DNA from: an uncultured Lachnospiraceae bacterium
Lineage (GTDB): Bacteria; Bacillota; Clostridia; Lachnospirales; Lachnospiraceae
Length of the DNA stretch: 64,000 bases
Direction: 5' to 3'
Assembly: GCA_934401915.1 (NCBI GenBank)
Contig: CAKRSV010000001.1
Span: 1 to 64,000 of the forward strand
Position numbers and translations under genes: made by a program. Below the pieces are notes generated by a model. That model saw nothing but the letters and a program-made list of their open reading frames with translations. It was not told the DNA's origin and made no database searches. Below are positions 9,924 through 17,336 of the stretch, one piece after another (positions within the stretch are counted from its first letter, which is position 1; every line of letters begins with the position of its first letter).

Positions 9924-11356
9924 CAGTCATTACCACCTTTCATATAGCTTTTTATCACATGTGCTATCGCTCTTCCCAGAAGTGGGGGAACAGAATTTCC
10001 TATCTGCATATAAGTCTTTGTATATGCACCTCTGAAAAAATAATCATCAGGATAAGACTGCACCCGTGCTGCCTCCCTTGGTGTGAGTCCTCTTGCCTGT
10101 GTTGGATGAATATACATATTACAATCGAACTTCATATGTGCGGTTATTGTTTTGCAAACCTTGTCATTTTCAAGTTTAAAATATTTATCTTTAAAAATAC
10201 CATTTCTTCTGGCATATGGCATAATATCTGCAATTTTTGGATCATCTGAGCGGTCTCCTGGCTCCATGCGGCTATAAATTTCTATATCACGGTCATTGTT
10301 ATATCTCGCTTTATGATTTGATACTACATTAACCACCCTGTCCTGATTAATATATGAAATATAATCATTGGTTTCTGTAATATTATTTTTTTCTATTTTA
10401 TATCCGCTCTCTATTGAACCACTTTCTGTAGAATTTTTTACTCTTGAAGCTTCCAGCTCCCTAAGTGCAAATAGCGCATCCCCAAGATTATGTTCCGGTA
10501 TATTTTCACTTAATGCAAATATTTCATTAAAAATTTGTTCGTTATCTACTCCCAGGCAATTACCTATATATATGAGTCTTTCCCTGTTCTGCGGAACCCC
10601 AAAATTCTTGGCATTCAATATATGGCATTCTACCGAATATCCGATGGCTCGAAAATCTTCTTTTACCTGTTCAGCTACAGATAACATTCCCTTAACATTT
10701 TCCATAACAAAAAATTTAGGGTGTACTTTTTTAACAACTTCAACATAACTCTTATACAGATGATTTCTAGGATCATCTATCAATCTCTGTCTGTTAGCCA
10801 TACTAAATCCCTGACATGGTGGTCCACCAACAACAATATCAACGTTCCTGCCTGCCAGTAGCTTATCAAGATTTTTTACCACATCTTTTATATCACCTAA
10901 CACTATATGATCCCTTGGTGTCTCCGGATGATTGTGTGCATATGTGTCCACACAACAATCCTGTATATCATTTGCCAGACTTGTCACAAATCCTTCCTGT
11001 GTAAAGCCTAATGACAAGCCTCCTGCCCCACAAAACAAATCTATCATCTTTAACGAATCATCACTTACATTTTTTCTGGCATTTTCAATATATGTATTAC
11101 AATATTTACTTACAGGACACTTATAGCATTCCTGTTCTTTTTCATTGCATATAAAAGCCAGTCTTCTAAATGCTTCCATAAGTTCCGAATCATTATCCAC
11201 ATCAGTCTTATATAGATCTGCCCTGTCATTAAGGAATTTCTCTGTTACAGGCTTTGTAACTCTTTTTAGGCAGACATCTACATGATTATTCTCCTTATCG
11301 CCCAATCCAGCCTTTATAAAAGATATAAATTCACCTTTATCATTTTTGTATTCCAT
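9923..11356 (-). CDS. C5-cytosine methyltransferase with N-terminal Cys cluster (LlaJI M2-type)
   Basis: 477 aa from the ATG at 11356, one base after the M1 stop; a TTG at 11377 is possible but would overlap M1. The methylase core starts at about residue 104: MIDLFCGAGGLSLGF (I), GGPPCQGFS (IV), FFVMENVKGM (VI), NFGVPQNRERLIYIG (VIII) and IGNSVPPLLGRAIA (X). The first 100 residues are extra. They contain C70-X6-C77-X2-C80-X5-C86, the spacing of the endonuclease III/MutY iron-sulfur loop. Two methylases are expected because LlaJI-type enzymes read an asymmetric site, one methylase per strand. Confidence 0.9.
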   Translation of the reverse strand: MEYKNDKGEFISFIKAGLGDKENNHVDVCLKRVTKPVTEKFLNDRADLYKTDVDNDSELMEAFRRLAFICNEKEQECYKCPVSKYCNTYIENARKNVSDDSLKMIDLFCGAGGLSLGFTQEGFVTSLANDIQDCCVDTYAHNHPETPRDHIVLGDIKDVVKNLDKLLAGRNVDIVVGGPPCQGFSMANRQRLIDDPRNHLYKSYVEVVKKVHPKFFVMENVKGMLSVAEQVKEDFRAIGYSVECHILNAKNFGVPQNRERLIYIGNCLGVDNEQIFNEIFALSENIPEHNLGDALFALRELEASRVKNSTESGSIESGYKIEKNNITETNDYISYINQDRVVNVVSNHKARYNNDRDIEIYSRMEPGDRSDDPKIADIMPYARRNGIFKDKYFKLENDKVCKTITAHMKFDCNMYIHPTQARGLTPREAARVQSYPDDYFFRGAYTKTYMQIGNSVPPLLGRAIAHVIKSYMKGGND

Positions 11357-11357
11357 A

Positions 11358-12293
11358 TCATTCTTTCCACTCTCCAAGATTTATTAATGTTGCCTTTACC
11401 GATTGGGCAACAGCTTTTGATACATTAACTGTAACTGCATTTCCAAACTGTTTATATGCCTGACTGTCAGATACTGGGATTACGAATGAATCCTGAAATC
11501 CCTGCAATCTTGCACACTCACGCGGAGTAAGTCTTCTTACCCTTCCATTCTGGGTTACATAGTTATCCTGGCATGCTCTGTGCATCTTCGCCATAGTTGC
11601 ACACAAAGGTCTTGCAATCTTCAGATCTATTTCCGATTTTGCCTTATATCCACCAGTTCCATCTGATAATATTGTAGGCAATATTCTATCTGACAGGAAA
11701 TATTTATCATCAACTTCTGGTTCCAGTAAATCCTGCAATGTTTTATTAAGTTTTTTCTTTTCTGGAAATTCAAATCTTGCATTCTGATTATCAAAACATA
11801 CAATATATGTTCTGTTTCGTGTCTGAGGTACTCCATAATCAGCTGAATTTAATATGTCACAGAACACATTATATCCAAGCACATCATGTAATATTCTGTA
11901 TATTTCTTTATATGTTTCTCCATTATTATGTGTTCTCAAGGACCTTACATTTTCAAGAATAATTGCCTTCGGTTTCTTTCCTTTTTTTATTTTATCATCC
12001 ACAATCTCTGCTATTCTGAAAAACAATGTTCCTCTTGCATCTTCAAACCCTTTTTGCTGCCCCATCATACTAAATGGCTGGCACGGAAAACCACCTATCA
12101 GTATATCGCAGTCTGGTATCTCCTCTAATGGAATTTCATTTATATCTCCAAGAACAATATGTTCTCCAAAATTAGCCTTATATGTCTGCACAGCATATTT
12201 ATCAAAATCATTTGCCCATATTATATCATAGCCTGTATCTACAAACCCTTTATCAAGTCCACCAAGCCCACTGAAGAATGAAACTACTTTCAT
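11358..12293 (-). CDS. C5-cytosine methyltransferase (LlaJI M1-type)
   Basis: 311 aa, a compact complete C5-methylase: VVSFFSGLGGLDKGF (I), GGFPCQPFS with catalytic Cys (IV), AIILENVRSL (VI), DYGVPQTRNRTYIV (VIII) and FGNAVTVNVSKAVA (X). Its ATG follows the TAA of the small upstream RHH-like gene directly, with no gap. With the next gene it forms the methylase pair of the LlaJI-like system. Confidence 0.92.
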   Translation of the reverse strand: MKVVSFFSGLGGLDKGFVDTGYDIIWANDFDKYAVQTYKANFGEHIVLGDINEIPLEEIPDCDILIGGFPCQPFSMMGQQKGFEDARGTLFFRIAEIVDDKIKKGKKPKAIILENVRSLRTHNNGETYKEIYRILHDVLGYNVFCDILNSADYGVPQTRNRTYIVCFDNQNARFEFPEKKKLNKTLQDLLEPEVDDKYFLSDRILPTILSDGTGGYKAKSEIDLKIARPLCATMAKMHRACQDNYVTQNGRVRRLTPRECARLQGFQDSFVIPVSDSQAYKQFGNAVTVNVSKAVAQSVKATLINLGEWKE

Positions 12294-12491
12294 TTATTTT
12301 TCCTCCTCAAGCTTATTATTTTTTATATAATCTCTGATCCACAATCCAATTTCCACAGAGGCAGTTTTCCCTTCATTACGCAATAATGTCATAAATTCAT
12401 CTTTTACTGCCGGTTCAATTGAAATTTCTATTTTTGCAGTTTTTATTCTACCTGCCGGTCTTCCACAATTACTTTTCTTTTTATTAGTCAT
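12294..12491 (-). CDS. Small ribbon-helix-helix-like protein heading the defence operon
   Basis: 65 aa, basic at the N-terminus (MTNKKKSNCGRPAGR), then IEISIEPAVKDEFMTLL as a ribbon strand plus helix and a second helix ending in IRDYIKNN. This resembles RHH DNA-binding proteins such as Arc or MobC relatives. GGAGGAG precedes the ATG, and a near-consensus promoter lies just upstream. As first gene of a nine-gene restriction operon it may act as an autorepressor timing nuclease expression. That role is inference. Confidence 0.65.
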   Translation of the reverse strand: MTNKKKSNCGRPAGRIKTAKIEISIEPAVKDEFMTLLRNEGKTASVEIGLWIRDYIKNNKLEEEK

Positions 12492-12517
12492 TGCATTCTC
12501 CTCCGTTTAATAAACAT

Positions 12518-12546
12518 ATTATATAGTGTTTTTATCAGGGTGTAAA
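12518..12546 (-). promoter_or_regulatory. Sigma-A promoter of the nine-gene defence operon
   Basis: On the minus strand TTTACA (12541-12546) and TATAAT (12518-12523) are separated by exactly 17 bp. It sits 27 bp upstream of the RHH-like start codon and within the 139-bp region shared with the divergent HNH gene. Confidence 0.8.
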
Positions 12547-12592
12547 TACATTATTTATTAAAATTTATATATACACTTTCTTTTCTGCTTGA

Positions 12593-12598
12593 TATAAT
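12593..12598 (+). promoter_or_regulatory. Candidate -10 box of the HNH gene
   Basis: TATAAT lies 33 bp before the HNH start codon and AGAAGGGAA provides a ribosome-binding site. No good -35 hexamer is visible at 17 bp, so this promoter may need an activator or be weak. Confidence 0.45.
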
Positions 12599-12630
12599 AA
12601 ATATAAATCTACAGAAGGGAATACAATTAC

Positions 12631-13791
12631 ATGTACAGACAAATCATTGATACATTAAACCAATTTCTAAATTACATACATATCCCTGGCACACCACTTA
12701 ATCCAGATGCTTTTCAAGGAATATTGGTAAAGAAACTTTCAAACCAGAATATTATAAAAGATAAGCGAAGAATTAATGCCGGGGATACTTCTTCAACGGT
12801 AAACCAGACACATATTGATGTTACTGGTAAACAAGGCATGTTATTTTTCTTTGAAGAACTGAATAATGCAACAACCTCCGTACAAAGCATTGATATTGAT
12901 ATATACGATAACAATTTCAGATACCTTCATGAAATCGACCAGCCCTCTGGCAGGACGGATTTAAACGGAAACACTTACTATGTACGTTCCAATATCAATC
13001 TGCCACAATACTTAACAGATTTCAATTTTACTCTTCACAGTTCTGCATATAAAAAATATGGTCATACTGGTGACCAGGTACAAATAAACATCCCAGATTC
13101 TGAAGAGGCTTTTACCCAGCTTCAGAGATTTGCATTCCAGGATGATGCTCTTGTTATGCTAAGATATGATTACTTAAGATATGTTGCTATTCTCATTCCG
13201 TGTGAATTATGTAACAACCTGTACTCTATTACAAACACACATGGTACCCATAATGTAAATTATGTAGCAATGAATCCTTCATATAACCCAGTATTAGCAC
13301 ATCAGATCCAGTATAATATTATTTCAAATGATGTAAGTTGCGATGATGTTGAAGCCATGACTTTGCAACGCACTCTAAATAATAACCCATGTGCCGGTAC
13401 AGATGTTGAAAAGATTGTAAAAACCCGTGTTTCGCAAGGCTCTTTCCGCAGACTGTTACTTCTTGAATGTCATCACTGTAATCTTTGCGATATTTCCACC
13501 ACATCTGTATTACGCGCAAGCCATATTAAAGAATGGGCTGAATCCTCCAAAGAAGAACGTATAGATGCAAACAATGGTTTGCTTTTATGCGCTAATCACG
13601 ATGCCCTATTCGACAGACATCTAATATCTTTTGAACCTGATACAGGAAATATCTGCATTTCAGCATCAATTGACGATGATCAGCGAAATGCCTTAAATCT
13701 TTCTAAATCCGCCAGAATTTCTATGAATGATCGAATGAAGGCATACATGCAGATACACTACAAAAAATTTATTGAAAAAGAAAATCAGTAA
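12631..13791 (+). CDS. HNH endonuclease with a McrB-R1-like N-terminal domain
   Basis: 386 aa. The C-terminus is an HNH_2-type nuclease: Cys 280/283/286, ASH298IKEW, ERIDANNGLLLC and NH323DALFD328RH330. Residues 28-68 (GILVKKL, then VNQTHIDVTGKQ) and about 146-190 (GDQVQINIPD to VMLRYDY) parallel the N-terminal domain of the McrB-like subunit encoded at 8040-9923. It is transcribed divergently from the restriction operon. The shared domain suggests that both proteins read the same DNA feature, so this may be an accessory or back-up nuclease of the system. Stand-alone type IV-like restriction is an alternative. Confidence 0.82.
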   Translation: MYRQIIDTLNQFLNYIHIPGTPLNPDAFQGILVKKLSNQNIIKDKRRINAGDTSSTVNQTHIDVTGKQGMLFFFEELNNATTSVQSIDIDIYDNNFRYLHEIDQPSGRTDLNGNTYYVRSNINLPQYLTDFNFTLHSSAYKKYGHTGDQVQINIPDSEEAFTQLQRFAFQDDALVMLRYDYLRYVAILIPCELCNNLYSITNTHGTHNVNYVAMNPSYNPVLAHQIQYNIISNDVSCDDVEAMTLQRTLNNNPCAGTDVEKIVKTRVSQGSFRRLLLLECHHCNLCDISTTSVLRASHIKEWAESSKEERIDANNGLLLCANHDALFDRHLISFEPDTGNICISASIDDDQRNALNLSKSARISMNDRMKAYMQIHYKKFIEKENQ

Positions 13792-13798
13792 TTTTCCA

Positions 13799-13830
13799 AT
13801 TGCGAGATGTACCTACATACATCTCGCAAT
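13799..13830. terminator. Convergent terminator between HNH gene and relaxase gene
   Basis: Inverted repeat ATTGCGAGATGTA (13799-13811) with its complement at 13818-13830, a 6-nt loop, then GTTTT. It lies between the two convergent stop codons. Confidence 0.8.
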
Positions 13831-13833
13831 GTT

Positions 13834-15660
13834 TTATCTCCGCATATCCCATATCTTGTCTTTTGCTTTTTCTGTATTAGTATCTCTACTAACTCTCTCA
13901 TCATAAATCCTCTGAAACTCCTCATAAAGCCCATCTCCATCCAGCTTTATCCCCAGTCGTTTCATTACATCCGAGAACAACCTTATGCTTCCACTTACAT
14001 CAGCAATATCGAATCCGAATACATCTGCCTTAACTGAATCACTGATATTTTCATAACCGCCAAGCTCTGATATTCTCCTGACAATCCAACCAACTTTGTC
14101 CACAGGCTCAGTTTCTTTAGTTTCCACAAATTCACTTTTACCTGTTACATCAGTTGTACTTTCATCCATTCTTGCCACATTCACATCAGACGAATTATGA
14201 ACCTCTGGTATTCCTATACCCTCTAAACCAGTCTGTTGTTTTCTCGCACTATCTGTTTGCTCTTTCTGTCTGCCTATTTCATTCTGATTATTATTAGGAT
14301 TCATTACCTCAACATTTGCATCAGGCTTAACAACTGCTGCCGCCACTTTCTCAACCTCAGTATTCTCTTCCATCCCCGGTATCTCAACATCCCTGTCAGC
14401 AACAATCTCCTCCTTCCCCGACACCGCATAATAAGCCGTATACAAATCTTCTTTTATAATGTCATCAGCAAGCTGTATCTGCCTCTTAACATTTCTCTTC
14501 TCCTGCTTCAGCTCATCCAGTTCTTCCTGCTCTTCCATGTGCCATATCTGATATTCCCGGTACTGCTCTTCATTCTTTATACTGCGTTTCCGACTAGAAC
14601 TTTCTCTGTATATCTCCTTCTGCCTGTCCTCAATCTGCTGAATCCAATCTTCTTTCTCACTTATGAAATCCACAAGCTCCACAATACTTTTGATGTCATT
14701 ATTCACAAGCAGCAGATATTCATCCTGTAACTGATGAAACCTCTTCAAATCCTCTGCATACTTTGCTCCACCAACTACAAAACGCTTCTGTTCTACAACC
14801 CTTAATCTGTATAGCTTTGCATAAAACTTCTTCTGGAATGGTGACAGCTTCGCCCTGTGTAGTCCCCTGATATCCGACGAATAAAAGTAAGGCTTTGCCA
14901 TCCAGGGCATATCCACATGATGCCTTAACGTCTCCTCCGAAAACATCTCGTCCAGCTTTGCCAGTTTATGATAATACCTGAATCCCGGTGCCTGCACCTC
15001 CAGCCACGCATCTTTCTTGAATACATATCCAAGCCTTTTCATCAGATATTTAAAATGCTCCACATTCCCGGCTGCATATGCACACATCTTGGCATCCCTG
15101 AGAATTATCTCTTTCATGGACATTTCCTTTTCCCACTTGTACCTGCTGATATTCTTTGGATTCCTGCTATACTCTGCCGGCATTATGGAAAGCCCAAGCT
15201 CATCACAATATTTATTTGTAATTGGCTGGAGATGATTCTTCCAGTTGCTTTTCGGTGAATTGTATTTCTTTCCGGTTGTCATGCTGACACTGTTCCAGAT
15301 CAGATGCCCATGCATATGTTCCCTGTCAGTATGGACTGCATACACAGCTTCATAATCATCACCAAGCACATCCTTCGCAAAGTGCTCCAGCACATACATT
15401 GCCTGCTCTGCCGTCACTTTTTCTTCCGGTGAAAATGATATGATCACATGATACCCCTGCCTTTTACCCGTCTTATGAAAAATGTTCTTTGTCTCCTCCA
15501 TCTGCTCAAATGCCGTATCCGGCAGGCAGTTGATACCGCCCACCAGTACACATTCTTCTGTCTTATCTGGGTTCTGGATATATTCCAAAGCATTCTTCAG
15601 GTGTGTTGCCGGATTTCTTCCTTCCGATTCCATGATATTCAGGATCTTTGTAATCGCCAT
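13834..15660 (-). CDS. MOBP-type relaxase
   Basis: 608 aa, of the Relaxase (PF03432) family. The candidate nicking Tyr is Y27 in LEYIQNPDKT. The metal-binding triad is in H110-TDRE-H115-x-H117-x-H119-LIWN. The remaining two thirds are charged and helical, with no recognisable helicase or primase. It overlaps the mobC gene by 22 nt, so the two are co-expressed. The protein nicks oriT and pilots the strand into a recipient using a helper's conjugation apparatus. Confidence 0.9.
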   Translation of the reverse strand: MAITKILNIMESEGRNPATHLKNALEYIQNPDKTEECVLVGGINCLPDTAFEQMEETKNIFHKTGKRQGYHVIISFSPEEKVTAEQAMYVLEHFAKDVLGDDYEAVYAVHTDREHMHGHLIWNSVSMTTGKKYNSPKSNWKNHLQPITNKYCDELGLSIMPAEYSRNPKNISRYKWEKEMSMKEIILRDAKMCAYAAGNVEHFKYLMKRLGYVFKKDAWLEVQAPGFRYYHKLAKLDEMFSEETLRHHVDMPWMAKPYFYSSDIRGLHRAKLSPFQKKFYAKLYRLRVVEQKRFVVGGAKYAEDLKRFHQLQDEYLLLVNNDIKSIVELVDFISEKEDWIQQIEDRQKEIYRESSSRKRSIKNEEQYREYQIWHMEEQEELDELKQEKRNVKRQIQLADDIIKEDLYTAYYAVSGKEEIVADRDVEIPGMEENTEVEKVAAAVVKPDANVEVMNPNNNQNEIGRQKEQTDSARKQQTGLEGIGIPEVHNSSDVNVARMDESTTDVTGKSEFVETKETEPVDKVGWIVRRISELGGYENISDSVKADVFGFDIADVSGSIRLFSDVMKRLGIKLDGDGLYEEFQRIYDERVSRDTNTEKAKDKIWDMRR

Positions 15661-16001
15661 ACTTCCAGCACCTCCCCGAATGTTTTCTTTACATCATCCA
15701 GACTGCTCTGCAGCGTGTCAATGTCGCTGTAATACAACCTTCCCTGTGAATTGCCAAGCTTCACTACCTGATTAATATTATTTGCAATACCGGCTATGAT
15801 ACGGATTGCTCTTGCCCTGTCCTCAGGATAACTTGTATCAATGTTACCGCCTGTCCGGATCAATTCTCTTATATAGGCACTTGCTGTTATTCCGGTTCGT
15901 TTAAGTGCCGCTTTTAGAATATCCATATCTTTCTCCGACAGCTTCACAGATACCTTATAATCTTTCCTGTCAGACTTGTATCTTCTCTTTCCATCTGCCA
16001 T
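15639..16001 (-). CDS. mobC: MobC-family relaxosome accessory protein
   Basis: 120 aa. A basic N-terminus and RHH-like segment (VSVKLSEKDMDILKAAL, then ITASAYIRELIRTGG) are followed by IIAGIANNINQVVKLGN, the characteristic MobC C-terminal helix. It assists strand opening at oriT and relaxase loading. It is located directly upstream of, and overlapping, the relaxase gene. Confidence 0.9.
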   Translation of the reverse strand: MADGKRRYKSDRKDYKVSVKLSEKDMDILKAALKRTGITASAYIRELIRTGGNIDTSYPEDRARAIRIIAGIANNINQVVKLGNSQGRLYYSDIDTLQSSLDDVKKTFGEVLEVWRLQRS

Positions 16002-16094
16002 GCGTCTCTCCCCTTTCGTAGTTTTCTAATGCTATATCAAACCAATCTCTTTTTATCTGTACCATTGCTTTTTCAACCTTTCTTAAAATAGTGT

Positions 16095-16235
16095 TCATAG
16101 GTTTTGCAAGATGCGGAAAAGGTCGGACCTTTTCCCGAAAAAATAAAAAACGCCATCAGCGTTTACATAATTTTTCGTCTTGGCAGGAGCACCTGCACCC
16201 TGTATATAATATGTGGTGGTTAATGTACCACCACA
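16095..16235. other. Candidate oriT region
   Basis: The non-coding stretch upstream of mobC contains four short inverted repeats: GGAAAAGGTC/GACCTTTTCC (16115-16135), AAACGC/GCGTTT (about 16148-16164), GCAGG-agca-CCTGC (16183-16196) and GTGGTGGT/ACCACCAC (16213-16234). Hairpins clustered upstream of mobC-relaxase are typical of oriT. I cannot identify the nic site. Confidence 0.45.
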
Positions 16236-16246
16236 ATTACTGATAT

Positions 16247-16513
16247 GGTGGCACTTTTTGCCATAACTTTTTTCTCGCTTATCTGAGTGGTGGCACTTTT
16301 TGCCGTCACTTTGCTGTTTTGACGGCGCTTTTTGCCCCCACTTTTGCATTTTGACGGCACTTTTTGCCCCCACTTTTGCATTTTGACGGCACTTTTTGCC
16401 CCCACACTTTTTCGGCTCTGATTTGTGCGGGGGCGCTTTCTGCCCCCACTTTGTGGTTTTGGGGGCGCTTTTTGCCCCCATTTTCATGTTTTGGCGGCGC
16501 TTTTTGCCCCCAC
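16247..16513. repeat. Eight-copy iteron array with 32-bp phasing
   Basis: Eight copies of a core resembling GGCACTTTTTGCCCCCAC start (at the GC-CTTTTT step) at 16251, 16293, 16325, 16357, 16389, 16433, 16465 and 16497. Spacings are 42, 32, 32, 32, 44, 32 and 32 bp. The first two copies lack the CCCCAC tail. The array contains no stop codons on the minus strand, so it appears as overlapping open frames in all three registers. I read it as protein-binding iterons rather than coding sequence. Confidence 0.75.
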
Positions 16514-16514
16514 A

Positions 16515-16889
16515 CTAATGAAACTGCATCACCACATCCATAATAACGATTTCCTCTGCCATCATCCTGGTCTGTGTTCTTAGCTGTAACTGTTCCGTAA
16601 AGGAATTTGGATTCTTGGGCTTATGCTTTTTCAGCCACTTAGCTTCTATATCATCAAGCAGCTCATATGCTGTTTCATTGACTTCATCAGCTCTCTCTTC
16701 AAGCTCCCCGAACCTCACCAGGCTTTTATATCTCATTGGATATTCTTCCTTGATATATTTAATCCACATACGCCCATACTTTCCTGCATCTATATCTGCC
16801 TTTTCTGTTCCTGCAACAAGCACCGGATAAAAGATTCCATCCTTTTCTTCATACGGAATACCAAGCTTTTCAAATGTTGTTTTACTCAT
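16515..16889 (-). CDS. TnpV-family transposon protein
   Basis: 124 aa from the ATG at 16889, which overlaps the upstream stop (ATGAGTAA). It begins MSKTTFEKLGIPYEEKDG and has GKYGRMWIKYIKEEYPMRY and RMMAEEIVIMDVVM, matching TnpV proteins common on Clostridia mobile elements. Their biochemical role is not established. It lies between the second RHH-type gene and the iteron array. Confidence 0.8.
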   Translation of the reverse strand: MSKTTFEKLGIPYEEKDGIFYPVLVAGTEKADIDAGKYGRMWIKYIKEEYPMRYKSLVRFGELEERADEVNETAYELLDDIEAKWLKKHKPKNPNSFTEQLQLRTQTRMMAEEIVIMDVVMQFH

Positions 16890-17223
16890 AATGATTACCG
16901 CCTTTCTCATCACTCTGCAGGATATCAAGCACATGCTTTAATGGAACCAGCAGTTCTTCAACATATATACCTCTGTCAGATTCATCTAACGTCTGTAATT
17001 CTTCCAGTATCGTATCAAGATGAACCTGTACTTTCTTTGCCACCTTCATTCCACCAACAACCTTGATTTCATGTTTCAACAAACATTGGATGATATAATC
17101 CTGTTTTGAAAGTCCGCTGAGTGAAACCTTCACATTCAGCTCCTGCGCTTCCTCCGGTGACATCCGAAATGCTACCACAACATTTCTCCATCTGTTCTTG
17201 GCATCCAGCCTTTTCTCGCTCAT
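16882..17223 (-). CDS. Plasmid-mobilization RHH-type protein
   Basis: 113 aa. RNVVVAFRMSPEEAQELNVKV followed by GLSKQDYIIQCLLKHEI is an RHH-like DNA-binding segment seen in mobilization accessory proteins, and a helical C-terminus follows. It overlaps tnpV by 8 nt. A likely role is binding the adjacent iteron or oriT region; this is inferred from fold and position. Confidence 0.65.
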   Translation of the reverse strand: MSEKRLDAKNRWRNVVVAFRMSPEEAQELNVKVSLSGLSKQDYIIQCLLKHEIKVVGGMKVAKKVQVHLDTILEELQTLDESDRGIYVEELLVPLKHVLDILQSDEKGGNHYE

Positions 17224-17336
17224 AATAATCTGCTCCTTCCGATATAAAACCTTTTACTTAAGTCCACATAACATCACATCCATACATAATGCAAAACTCT
17301 CGCCGGCATGATTCATAATGTTTCGCATCGCCATTA

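Noticed and set aside
16247..16513. CRISPR-like array
   Set aside because: Between cores the sequence is itself largely repeated rather than unique spacer DNA, spacing varies (32, 42, 44) and no cas gene is present.
16095..16515. Three overlapping minus-strand open frames with KVGAKSAVK- and WGQKAPSK-type repeats
   Set aside because: The 32-bp DNA repeat lacks stops and is read in every register, so the frames are by-products of the iteron array. No ribosome-binding site supports a specific one.
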